Positions 34,110 through 45,462 of a stretch of 64,000 nucleotides of DNA are shown in pieces. The notes beneath the pieces were generated by a model. The model was not told where the DNA came from and did no database searches. It worked only from the letters and a program-made list of their open reading frames with translations. Origin of the DNA: Spirometra erinaceieuropaei (lineage: Eukaryota; Platyhelminthes; Cestoda; Diphyllobothriidea; Diphyllobothriidae); contig CACRXP010000114.1 in assembly GCA_902702965.1 (NCBI GenBank), positions 245,824-309,823 of the forward strand, in the 5' to 3' direction. The position numbers and the translations under genes were made by a program. Every line of letters starts with the position of its first letter. Position 1 is the first letter of the stretch.

Positions 34110-35126
34110 ACGACTCCCAGAACAGACCAGAAGCCGGCATGTTCCCACTTTGTCGGAAACGAAACCCTCGAGACGCGCTCCCCACTCCATCTTATCCGGC
34201 CAGTCTCCGAGGGTGAAATAGTCAACTTGGAGGCAATGGAACAACTCCTGTGTAGAGTTTACTCCAAGCACTTAAAAATTTCGCCATGCACTCTGCCCCT
34301 GCTCATCAGCGAGTCCGTCTTTCCCAGCATCAACTCGCGTCGCCGACTTTTGGAGCTGGCCTTTGAGTCGCTCGCAGTACCCGCCCTCTATACACTCAGC
34401 TCCGCACCTCTGGCACTCTTCTCCACACGTCGAACCTCCGGAGTCGTGCTGGACAGTGGAGAAGCCTTCACGGCTATTGTACCCATTCGGGACGGTCAGC
34501 CGGTGCACGAGGCCACCTTCCTCTCAACCCTGGCTGGTAACTTTCTAACGCAACGTCTCCGCGACCTACTGGCTGTCAAGGGCCACTATCTGCAGTCGCC
34601 TGCAGACCTGGAGGCCCTCCATGACATCAAACAGCGTCTGTGTTATGTCTCCGCGGACTTCTACACCGAAAGCATCACCTTTTCTCCGCGAGCCTGTTCG
34701 AAGATCTATGAGTTGCCGGACGGTCGAACAGTGCCTCTGGGGGAGGAGCTCTTCGGCTGTCCGGAGGAGTTGTTTGGACAGACACTGACGGCTGCCTGCC
34801 CTCCGTTTGCGGTTGGCCTTCCAAACATCCTGAGCGAGGCAATCGACAAGTGTGGTCCCGAGTTGGGCAATCTCATGTCGGAGAATGTGGTCCTGGCGGG
34901 CGGTTCGACCCTCTTTCCGGGATTTGTTGAGAGGTTGGGGAGGGAGTTGCGTAGACGCAGTCCTCGGGGACGTCCAATCAACATATACGCGCCTGAGGAG
35001 AGGTTGAATACCGCTTGGCGTGGAGGCTCGGCAATGGCAACTTTCGCGAACTTTCAAAAATTCTGGCTGACTCCGGAGGAATACCGGGAGCAGGGCTTTT
35101 CCCGTCTGGACAAATACTTTCACTGA
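34110..35126 (+). CDS. Actin-like protein, exon 2
   Basis: 338 codons plus stop, open throughout. It aligns along its whole length with actin residues 43-376. Conserved landmarks: 'VVLDSGEAFTA' for the second phosphate loop, 'DIKQRLCYVSADF', 'YELPDGRTVPLGEELFGCPE', 'VVLAGGSTLFPG' and 'WRGGSAMATFANFQKFWLTP', ending DKYFH instead of RKCF. The exon start was chosen at the phase-0 acceptor catctttcag (34100-34109), which leaves 14 residues before VGNE versus 12 in actin. Residues that position or activate the hydrolytic water in actin are changed: Gln (of GIQAV) to Ser, His (of GVTHS) to Ala, and the second-loop Asp to Glu. Family assignment to the actin fold is firm. It matches no standard Arp class that I can name, so I call it an orphan actin-like protein. 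Confidence 0.85.
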   Translation, partial: TTPRTDQKPACSHFVGNETLETRSPLHLIRPVSEGEIVNLEAMEQLLCRVYSKHLKISPCTLPLLISESVFPSINSRRRLLELAFESLAVPALYTLSSAPLALFSTRRTSGVVLDSGEAFTAIVPIRDGQPVHEATFLSTLAGNFLTQRLRDLLAVKGHYLQSPADLEALHDIKQRLCYVSADFYTESITFSPRACSKIYELPDGRTVPLGEELFGCPEELFGQTLTAACPPFAVGLPNILSEAIDKCGPELGNLMSENVVLAGGSTLFPGFVERLGRELRRRSPRGRPINIYAPEERLNTAWRGGSAMATFANFQKFWLTPEEYREQGFSRLDKYFH

Positions 35127-35224
35127 GTGGGATCATTATTTCAACCCAATTGTCCTTATATTTTAATTGTCTTGATATGCAGACCCTATCTTGTTCGGTT
35201 GTACATTTTTACTAGGAGTGAAGA

Positions 35225-35230
35225 ATTAAA
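35225..35230 (+). promoter_or_regulatory. Candidate poly(A) signal of the actin-like gene
   Basis: ATTAAA about 100 bp after the stop codon. A canonical AATAAA occurs further on at 35620-35625. Which is used cannot be told. Confidence 0.45.
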
Positions 35231-37815
35231 GAGATTAATTCACTTCCACGTCGAGAACATGTCTGGCCAAATCGTCTGTCAGATGCAGCTGGCGTCAAGA
35301 GAAGAACCCACTTATTACGACTTTCAGAGAGATCTTGAGTAGGAGGAAAAGTTAGGTGCCAGTAGGTGGAGGATTGTGTTCTGCGAATAAGTCGGAGCGA
35401 GTTGGCATCCGGATAGCTGTGATCGACCAAGCAACAGACAGCCTCTACGTTTCAGGGATTACCCAGAATCGATGAGAACATCATTCGGGTTCTGAGAGTG
35501 TCAGGCGAACTATTCCCGCCGATGGGTACGTGAATGTATGCGTCCGTTGGGAGCGCAGAGTTGCGGTAAAAGCCCAGAATAGGATCAGTATATGTCTTTT
35601 CGAGGAGTACTACTAAGTAAATAAACGCTCAGCTTGTGATTAAATGCTTTTGCTGTGTCTGGTATCAATGTGTCTCAAGAATGACCAATCCAGGCGCCGA
35701 CAACGCGTCTTGAGATAGAGGACCTACGCACAAACATGAAATGCTATATAGACAGTAATACTATAGCAGTTATAAGTTGTCAAGTCGGAGCGTTAAGACG
35801 GTATCGGTCGGGTGACGTTATGATATGCAGTGGTATACTGATTCGGCTTGCGCTTAAAAGCTTCGACGGATGCGCACATGACGATATCTGCAAACATAAC
35901 ATTCCAAGCCTCAACCATTCTGTTGGAGGAGAACTTCCCTGTGTTTAGCCTTATGCCCTCGGAGTTTCGGTTGCCATCTCAAAGAAGCCAGCAGTCCTGA
36001 CCGCACATGATAAGGAATGTTTGTGTCAAGTTGCCTCTTAGCCGCTGAGTTTGAATAACCGTGTTCCGTGGGGCAGCGAACTCTGTCCACTAGAGAGTTT
36101 GGTTGCGCGTCGATAAGGTGGACTTACGTAGCACACCGGAATGAGACAGTCAGATTTTTATGTTTCAGAACACAACTGATGATGGATTTATCTTCACTGA
36201 CCGACAGGCAGATCACCAAGGTTCGCTTGAGGAATTTCAGTTATTCGGCTAACCACGATATGTGCAATTTCTGCAGTTGGGGCATTATTTACGGTTGTTA
36301 AATGAGGCAGGTTTTCCCGTGAACCATCCAGCATTGCCACGATAACAATTTTAAAGTTTGTACATCTATGGCTAGCAAACCCTCAACGAACTAACATAAT
36401 AATTTTGGTCAAACACAATTTGCGAAAGAGGGGGATTCAAATTATGAGTAAAAATGATGTCATTTTTAAAGTTTAGGCAAAAGTCACTCTTTCTCGGACT
36501 GGTCAGTCAGTGTTCAAAACGACACTGGGCACACAACTTGACTTAGGCCTCCAATGTTCTAACGTCAAGTGGACCAGACGATAAAGATGCGACCACTGGA
36601 TCAAGAAAATTATTGGTCCGACGTCCCAGATTCTGACTCGAACTTATCATCAGAGATGGTCGCGAGGGGCCTCCTGTAGTTATAATTCACCTAGTTCAAG
36701 TTACTGACTGGCCCGACGCAGCTGATCTTAACATTTTCAGGTCCAAGTAGTCGACTGCTAACTTCTGAGCTAGGCATCTTATTACACCTCTTTTTAACTT
36801 TCACTCCCTCGACACTTCGACCGTCGTTACTGACGATGTCCACTGTGTACTCCACATCAGGATGGGTTCAGGGACGGCGACTGCACACTAATTAGCTTAT
36901 TGTGATAATAGACTTGCGCTTCATCTACTACATTCTACCCTCCTCCGTCACTTAAATCTGTTGTCATGGCAGAGTCAAGACGATCGGAGGCGGAATCGGA
37001 AACAGGTGGCTGGCGCGGTGTGGAACCGCGCCTTGGCGTGTCACCGTACCCCACGTGTGGGTTCGCAGCCCGATTACGCATGCCGGACCCTGGTCTGGTT
37101 ACCCCATGATGGTCCAGCTCAACTCCCAGAGGACACTATGTTACTGAAAATAAACATTCGACGAGTAGTGATTAAGGTTTGCTGACAACAATGTTATTAA
37201 AAAAAGAGATTTTACAGGATACTCCTGCTGTTCCGGCAAAGATTGCTGGATTCAAATTTCGCTTCATATTATCCGGTCACATTTTGCCATCGACTAGGCC
37301 TTGCGCTTTCCAGTCAAACTCATTATTTTGCGTAAGGGTCAGCCGTGTCTCCAGTAGTACTGGCTGCGTGTCCTTAACTCGAACGCAAAACCAACGGACA
37401 GAAGTACGGACGTTATGGTGACATTTACAGTGCTACTGACCCAGTTATCTGCACTTTTACTTTCAGTTCATTATTCATGTCAAAACTCTTGACGCTGAAT
37501 GCAACGCATATTTTGCTACTAGGGTGAAAATGTCAGTCTTAGCGATTACCAGCGGTGTGTTCTCGAATCACTTTTGGAAGCCCTTTCGTGGAGCGTAATT
37601 TATTCAACCATGCCAAAACTTTACGACGAAACCCTCATTGCTCAGCTGAATTAAAAAGTCGGATAGGTCGGTGTCTGTGATGGCATTCGTTCTTCCAATT
37701 GCGGCAGTCTTCGATGTTCCCCTTAGTTCTGATCCAAAATTACCATCGTAACCCTACCAGAAAATGTTTACTTAAATGTAAGAAGTAGTAAGTCTTTTGT
37801 GATAAATCGAAATGT
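35231..37815. other. Intergenic region between the two actin genes
   Basis: No convincing gene. About 36990-37075 has an A-box-like TGGCTGGCGCGG and a B-box-like GGTTCGCAGCC about 60 nt later, possibly a tRNA-derived SINE of another family. About 36840-36950 weakly resembles blocks near 46.7 kb. Confidence 0.4.
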
Positions 37816-37821
37816 TTTATT
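37816..37821 (-). promoter_or_regulatory. Poly(A) signal of actin
   Basis: AATAAA on the - strand, about 90 bp downstream of the actin stop codon (TAA at 37910-37912). Position and sequence are typical. Confidence 0.65.
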
Positions 37822-37909
37822 TGCCACCGACTACAGGAGAGTGTCTGAAATAGCTTGCAGAATTGGGAAAGAAGTTATAAGCAGTTAATCGTGGGTTTGT
37901 GCTGACAGC

Positions 37910-39984
<2,075 letters not shown>

Positions 39985-40029
39985 CTACGAAAAGGTCTGC
40001 GAGGTGTCCGCTTACCGCTGAAGTGGTCC

Positions 40030-40036
40030 TTTTATA
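40030..40036 (-). promoter_or_regulatory. TATA box of actin
   Basis: TATAAAA on the - strand, starting about 58 bp upstream of the ATG. A start site about 30 bp downstream would give a leader of about 25 nt. Confidence 0.75.
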
Positions 40037-40061
40037 GGGACCACCGTCTGCTGACAAATGA

Positions 40062-40071
40062 CCATATATGG
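40062..40071. promoter_or_regulatory. CArG box (SRF site) of actin
   Basis: CCATATATGG, a perfect CC(A/T)6GG palindrome, 25 bp upstream of the TATA box. Serum response factor sites of this form are a known feature of actin promoters across animals. Function here is inferred from position. Confidence 0.7.
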
Positions 40072-41040
40072 CAGTTTCCTCAGCACACACACACGCTCCC
40101 GTCTCTGTTATTGGCGGCAACGGCAGCGGCCGTGCTGCCTTCTCTCCCATTCACGTACTCGCAGCACACACACACAACCCCGTGACCTAAGGAAACCGGT
40201 CGTGTCTCATCCCACTCCGTGTGTCTGTCCGCCCCCTACCCCCACCACCACCACGCCAGCTCCCAGGCCATCACTGCCTTAACGAAGATGCGGCCGTGGG
40301 AGGCTGTGTTTGCGGCTCGCGTGCACACTGCGATATGGATACGCGTGCGCTGAGGCCCTGGCTGAGATTAGGACGTCCGCGCGTATCATCCCCCCCCGCG
40401 GACCAGTGCGCTTGCCAAATGCAAACGCCGGTCGGGCCGCATACACACCCATGCACGCACCGCCACTGCAACTCTGTGCTGCGGCCCCGCTGAGAGTGAA
40501 AGAAGGGAAGCGGCTCGGGAAGGCCGTCCTACCGAGCATGCAGACGAACAGCTGCTTTTTGTGCGTTTCTGTTCAAACGGCCGTTCTTACCTGCACAGTG
40601 CTCGCCTCACTTCAGTGCTTTAACGTGCAGGGAACATCCTGATAACATGCCGAGGGAGAAACTGATTGAAAGAAGCTACACGGTATAGTCAACCCCCGGT
40701 TCCGACAGTTCTACCTGGGGTGAATTAGCCGAGTACATGAAAAAGTTGTTATTGTGAGGGAGAAAACGGGCTGACGTAGCTGTTTTCCCAATCTAACTAT
40801 GCCGCAGCCGCTTTCATTTTAGTGGGTTGGGGAATTTGATCGTCAGTGTAACGAGGTCTTCAGAAGGATCAGACAAATCTAAGATGAGTCCTGCATCCGC
40901 GATGAAAATGACTGCATATTCAAGCAATGGGGGGTTATGGTAGCAGCATTGGTTTCACATGTAGTGCTGGTGGGGCTCATATAGAATTATAACCGTCGGA
41001 CCAATTGGCGTCTTCAGTTTGACTTCCCGTAATATAACGG
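40072..41040. other. GC-rich upstream region of actin, then unassigned sequence
   Basis: 40072-40640 is GC-rich with CA repeats (40084-40092, 40164-40172) and CpG-rich stretches; frames seen on both strands are typical accidental GC-rich frames. No further gene recognised to 41040. Confidence 0.45.
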
Positions 41041-41047
41041 TTTTCGT

Positions 41048-41085
41048 GGTGGTGGTGGTGGTGGTGGTGGTGGTGGTGGTGGTGG
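41048..41085 (+). repeat. (TGG)n microsatellite
   Basis: An uninterrupted run of GTG/TGG triplets of about 38 bp. Confidence 0.95.
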
Positions 41086-41115
41086 ATGCGATCGCTGAGA
41101 CAAAAGTTTATGAAA

Positions 41116-41170
41116 AGCCAAGTTGACAAACATATGTTTCCATTAATACTTCGTCAGGCATGAAGAGATG
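41116..41170 (-). repeat. PLE-1 3' tip
   Basis: Reverse of the PLE-1 end ('aagttgacaaacatatgttt', 'acttcgtcaggcatgaag'), about 55 bp, abutting a truncated palindrome A. Confidence 0.6.
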
Positions 41171-41179
41171 AAAAAAGTC

Positions 41180-42057
41180 CGTGAAGTTCCCGTTCTCAAA
41201 ACATCGTGTTTCCGCATTAACTAACGTTCCTTGTAAAGTTTACAACATGACTTAAATCCACTGCTGAATTTTTTGATCCCCATATCGTCTCCTACTAAAA
41301 CCGTAGAGAATTGTATGATTTTCCGTACATGGAAAATATACAACTTGTAGATTGGTACCCCTAAATGCAAGTGTAATGGCACGTAGGTCTCAAAATAATT
41401 CGGGAACTGGAAAAGTTTTGTTAAAACCTAGTTATACCCCTCTTTCGAATACAGAATTAGAAGACGTAATTTTTTACCAAATATGCAAAAAAGAGAATAT
41501 TTTTCTGAATCGTTTCTAGGAAATATATGGTCAGATGTGGTCATGCATCCCCACCAGGCGTAAACAAACCCTAGCCGCCTGAAATATGGGACGGTTGGTA
41601 ATAGGGGTCTTTACAGGTGGGACAGGGGAAGGCACAGGCGACGCCGTCAAGTAGTTGTTTGCAAAAGAAAAGCTATTGGGTGTGCGTGGTTGTACTCTGA
41701 GTGGTTGAGAGATAGTTACCCAAACCCCTAACCATAACCCCGAACCCCAACCCCAACAGTATTGTGACCAACAGTTAGGGTTACATAACCACATCTTACC
41801 AAACATGTTTGAATTTATAAGGGCATAAAAATTCGCGGACAACTTCACGCTACTCAAAAGGTCACTTTTTACAGAGGGTAGTTTTTGCAGGCGGCCAGAA
41901 AGAAGTCCGTTCAAAAGCCGGCATCCTGAAGTAACTGAATTATCATGGGATTATGCTGCAAGGTAATTAACATTACGACCCTACTTAAGTAATAGTTTCG
42001 AGTCGAAGACGCATTTCAGAATTCTGGTTAACACTTCATACGTGAACACATCTACTG
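41180..42057. mobile_element. Palindrome A, left-truncated, interrupted by a family C element
   Basis: Centre and right arm of family A, ending 'acacatctactg' followed by TA (42058-42059). The arm is split at about 41528/41801 by the 272-bp element C. Confidence 0.75.
41529..41800. mobile_element. MITE-like element, family C
   Basis: Ends are imperfect inverted repeats: GGTCAGATGTGGTCATG and CATAACCACATCTTACC. Inside is 'aataggggtctttacaggtg' and a run of 'aacccc' type repeats. Relatives are at 24520-24727 and 47390-47520. No coding capacity. The duplicated target is not obvious. Confidence 0.65.
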
Positions 42058-42121
42058 TAAGCATACTACGGATACTTAATCGTAAATAGACTCGTCGCAC
42101 TGATGATCTTTCCATGAAAGC

Positions 42122-42345
42122 ATGTTATTACCGACAAAGAGAAGGGAGACTGGAATGGCCATTTCTGGCTTATTAGCCGTCGTCAGCCAGTCATACCCAA
42201 CCCCGAAGTGTGGAACCCCGGAGGTTCTAACTCACAACCTGTTAGTTAGAAGTCCATGCCTCTAACCACTGGGCCACGAGCCCGTTGCCCTGTCGGTTTC
42301 GATCGGGAATATACAATGGCAGGGACGTTCACCGAGGTCAAGCCC
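42122..42345 (-). repeat. tRNA-Arg-like SINE, well preserved
   Basis: On the - strand: body end ('gtatattcccgatcgaaacc'), tRNA-like region with A box TGGCCCAGTGGT and the 'catggacttctaactaacag' anticodon-like stretch, then a tail with the best hammerhead. The resemblance to tRNA-Arg(TCT) rests on 'GGACTTCTAA' with both boxes correctly spaced. This copy adjoins a + copy at 42346. Confidence 0.85.
42142..42198 (-). ncRNA. Type I hammerhead ribozyme motif in SINE (best copy)
   Basis: On the - strand: stem I GACUGG/CCAGUC (6 bp) extended beyond a small internal loop by GGG/CCC; core CUGACGA; stem II GGCU/AGCC closed by AAUA with a C.A pair next to the core (C-G in the inferred ancestor, since two other copies have CCGGAAA); GAAA; palindromic stem III AUGGCCAU; U at the cleavage position. 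All elements of a type I hammerhead are in order. Activity is inferred, not shown. Confidence 0.75.
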
Positions 42346-42487
42346 CAGGTGTTCAACACTTCGGGGTTGGGTATGACCGGCTGACGACGGCCAATAAGCC
42401 AGAAATTGCCATTCCAGTCTCCCTGGTCTTTGTCGGTAATAACATACTGCCTATATTCTGCGCCGCTGTGCGGCTGCTGGTTAAGCT

Positions 42488-42530
<43 letters not shown>

Positions 42531-42600
42531 CCTTAAGGCACAACGGAACGAGTGAGTTCCGTAAGAACGATCGGTGAGCGCCCCTTACCACTTCCCATGA
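42346..42600 (+). repeat. SINE, forward copy with (GA)n tract
   Basis: Starts inside the tRNA-like B-box side ('aagccccaggtgttcaacac'), then hammerhead tail, then body with a (GA)n run (42489-42526) and 'cacaacggaacgagtgag' and 'ggtgagcgcccc'. Joined head-on to the - copy. Confidence 0.85.
42370..42424 (+). ncRNA. Type I hammerhead motif in SINE
   Basis: Core CUGACGA 42381-42387, GAAA 42402-42405, stem I GACCGG/CCAGUC (one mismatch), stem II GGCC/AGCC with one mismatch. Likely weaker than the copy at 42142. Confidence 0.6.
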
Positions 42601-43399
42601 AAGTGGCCTAGAGGCTTGGTGACTAGGATCACTTTAAACAGTTTCATATGAAAAGGGCGTTAGAGAGGACGTCCTGTTTTCTAGGCGACGACAGGTGTCA
42701 CACAGAAACCCTCGCAGGTAGCCCCGCGTCTCCGACAAAAATGCAGCGCCGTCATCCGCTAGGACGTGCCCAACTGAAGGTTGCAGCAAAACCGACTCCT
42801 GCCCCCGGCGCCGGACCGTCAGCACGTCCCTCCGACGTGGCCGCCAAACGGGATGTGAAGGCGACCTTAGCAACAGGCCTTTGGCCGGAATGCATGACTC
42901 ATGGGCCTCGGGACGCGTGTGTGTACATCCTGTGGCGAAAACATTCTGCAATGACGTGGTCCAAGTCACCTGGCCACCTAGCAGTCAGACTTTTCTAGGC
43001 TGTTTGGGTGTTCCCCCCAGGAAGATTGCATTCACTCGGGAGTCCCCACCCCTACAGACTGCCATCTCCGGACAATCAACTTGCAGCGTCCGCTTCTGGG
43101 CTGTCATACTTGGTTCTCACGAAGGGCCAAGGCACCTTGTCGTTTCCCAGTTCTGCTGACCAGGAATCTGTTCATTTATCACACGACTAGGAAAACGGAC
43201 ATGTGCAGAAGACACATCAAAGTGAAGTAGACGAGTAACTTTGGGACCGAGGCAAAGTTCGGTTTTGCGACGCACCAACCGCGGGAAAGAGGCTCTAAGC
43301 AAGCGAACCGGTGAGATCCAGGGAACAGCTGAGGAAACGGAGATACGATCGTTGAAACGCAAATTGCATTCGCCTGACGGTTAAGATTATCACTCGAAC
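42601..43399. other. No gene recognised
   Basis: GC-richer than neighbours; the frames at 42648-42998 (+) and 42634-42969 (-) show no known domain. Confidence 0.4.
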
Positions 43400-43640
43400 C
43401 CACTGTCAGAGGCGGCTGTATATATTGGTAATGGACGCACCGGGGTAGCAGTACTCAAAGCATGCAGTTGCCATGTGACCGTACATCTGCCATAAGTAAC
43501 AGCTCCCACATCCGGCCCCGCTGATCGTAATTGGTGCTTGCTCATTCGCATCTGAGTTGTCAATTGCCGCAATTGCATAGCTGGCTGTGTGTGCCCCAAA
43601 AACGGGCCACGTGGTAGATTGCGCTGGACCAACACGTGGG
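43400..43640 (-). repeat. PLE-7-related 3' tail
   Basis: The - translation shares 'LRQLTTQMRMSKHQLRSA' and 'CTVTWQLHALSTA' with 14440-14690 ('LQQLTTRISTIKKSSHQVQP', 'YTVTWRLHLIKCC'). It is probably the 3' UTR of the same element, so the shared frame need not be protein. Confidence 0.45.
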
Positions 43641-43869
43641 TCATATCTGACTATGGCAGGCGTTATCCGATTTGCGTACGAGAGAGAGAAGAGAGGAAGT
43701 CGCTTTATTTTGAAATCGTAAGTTCAAAATTTTCAGCAAACAATTGGCTCCATTCACTACGGGCAGTAAGTACGTTAATAGATTATTCAAGAGTCAAAGT
43801 TTAACACAAAGAAACGATTATTATGAGGATAGTTCAAGTCTTAGCTTCTGTATTTCTATCTCTTTGCAC

Positions 43870-44345
43870 GTAAGATAGCGCGCTAGGAATGGCAATACGA
43901 AAGCTCGATAAGCCGATGTGCGACAGGATATAAGTCGGAAGCTGCGGCGCATCGGGCGGGAAGACCTCGCAGAAATAAGATCAGAATGTAAGGGATGGGC
44001 AGCGTCATCTAGAATTCGACCAGCAAATTGCTTGACCGCATTGAAGTGTCGTTGTAAGATAGTGTCAACTAAAATAGGTAAGAAACACCAGTAGCAGAAG
44101 AGAGCATACGGAGGAATCGTTTCAAAATTAAAAGATCCTTTTTAAACAAAGCAGGAAAAATGACAGGGGAGCAGTATAGGATAAGAGGAAGAATGCAGGC
44201 ATCGATGAATCGCCAGACTAAGGGTTGAGGTGTATGATAGGAACTTAAACGACGTATGTAGTAAAGAAGTTTACGAACTTTAATAAATAGGGACCCAATA
44301 TGGAGGGAAATGAAAGATTTGAGGACGTCAAAGACATTCAACTGA
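43870..44345 (-). pseudogene. LINE reverse transcriptase C-terminal fragment (CR1/Jockey-like)
   Basis: On the - strand, 'VRKLLYYIRRLSSYHTPQPL' then 'CILPLILYCSPVIFPALFKK' and 'LLILKRFLRMLSSATGVSY' match the region after the reverse transcriptase in CR1-like LINEs. After a stop and frame change at about 44072, 'ILQRHFNAVKQFAGRILDDA' and 'AYRAFVLPFLARYLT' complete the C-terminus. The 5' side is cut at 44345, where an oppositely oriented LINE begins. Confidence 0.7.
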
Positions 44346-44925
44346 CGATCGTGGACAAATTTGCCTACGTAGGGAGCACAGTTTCACGCCGGATCAAAAT
44401 CGACGACAAACTGGCCCACTGGACCTCCAAAGCCAGCTAAGTCTTCGTCTGGTTGCAGAACCTCCAATTGTCACGATCTCCACCTCAACACCGTCGGTTA
44501 TCTTGATGACTTTGTTGTGCGACACGGAAACTTGGGCAGTCTACGAGAAATAAGCGCGGCAACCCAATCACTTCCATCTCCAACGGACAGGGTCCCAGGC
44601 ACAGAGGTTTCGATAAGGACTGGAATGGGCAACAATTCCCCAGCATCCGCGTCATACTGAGGCGACTGTAACTACGATGCAACGATCACGTGTCAGAATG
44701 GACGATGAACGCGTACTAAAACAATTTGTTTATTGGAGATTTTGTCACCACCAGTGTTCTCCGACAAGGAAGTCAAGATAGTCGCCATAAGGAGACCTTG
44801 AAGTATCCCGAAGACACGGGAGGACCTCGCACAGAATTGACCGGCCTGCAGGAGGACAATGAAAATTGGAGCATCCCTCTGGGAAGTTAATCGGATCGCC
44901 GCTCTCAAAGCCAAACGTCGGTCGA
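44345..44925 (+). pseudogene. RTE-like LINE C-terminal fragment
   Basis: On the + strand, 'VDKFAYVGSTVSRRIKIDDK' is the well-known 'FTYLGSTLS...IDDEV' motif after the LINE reverse transcriptase, followed by 'ILMTLLCDTETWAVYE', 'RQPNHFHL', 'VRMDDERVLKQFVYW' and 'NRIAALKAKR' in shifting frames. Several frameshifts and stops. It ends at about 44925, where PLE-6 3' UTR sequence takes over. Confidence 0.75.
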
Positions 44926-45045
44926 TGATTGGGCCTACGTGCCTTATAACTGTCGCCTATCCTGTTTCTGCCACTACCTCTGACGATGGACTCCTGTACG
45001 AGTCTGAAAGCTCAGGATAATAAACGAAGTGTTCCGGTGCTCGAC
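44925..45045 (+). mobile_element. PLE-6 3' UTR with hammerhead
   Basis: Matches 31850-32000 ('ggtcgatgattgg', 'gatggactcct', 'aagctcaggataataa'). Fused directly to the LINE remnant. Confidence 0.6.
44974..45019 (+). ncRNA. Hammerhead-like motif in PLE-6 3' end
   Basis: Core CUGACGA (44980-44986), one extra U, perfect-length stem II GGACUC/GAGUCU (44988-44993 with 45000-45005, one wobble, 6-nt loop), GAAA (45006-45009), GCUC with A-U closing and C at the cleavage position, short stem I CCU/AGG. All conserved bases are intact apart from the extra nucleotide. Confidence 0.6.
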
Positions 45046-45462
45046 TCTTCTTCTTCGCTCACAAGTCTCTATCGTTCCTGGCTCCTCAAAGCCCTTCCAA
45101 CATTTCTGGACCCAGCGCACCAACACCCCGAATTGCTACCTCCCGACCGTCCCTGCCTCAAACCCCACGGTGTCCACGACGGCGCTCACCCTAAACACCG
45201 TTGCTCAGAATGTGATGTGCTGTTATTATCCCTATCTGTTGTTGTGTATGATTTCTAGTTGCAATGTTAATCCACAAGGTCAGGCAAGTAGAGCTCTTGT
45301 TTCAACGACCCTGGACTCCTCCCCACATGTACTTATATTCACTCCTACGACTGACGCATTGCGAACCCGAACTTTATGTCTGTGTTGGGACATCGTCGTC
45401 GTCATCGCCGCGGAGGCTGTGGCCGCGATTAACGACGGCGAGTCGCGGAGATTCTGAGCAAC

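Noticed and set aside
34566..35123. 185-codon - strand frame opposite actin-like exon 2
   Set aside because: It is the antisense of a well-supported coding exon and has no recognisable domain.
27829..35126. Actin-like gene as a processed pseudogene
   Set aside because: It keeps an intron at the ancestral actin position, has no stops in 377 codons and has no poly(A) tail remnant.
40028..40039. Second CArG box overlapping the actin TATA box
   Set aside because: There are seven, not six, A/T bases between CC and GG, so it does not fit the consensus; it is adequately explained as the TATA box.
40221..40642. Overlapping frames in the GC-rich sequence upstream of actin
   Set aside because: Low-complexity, present on both strands, no motif; expected where stop codons are rare.
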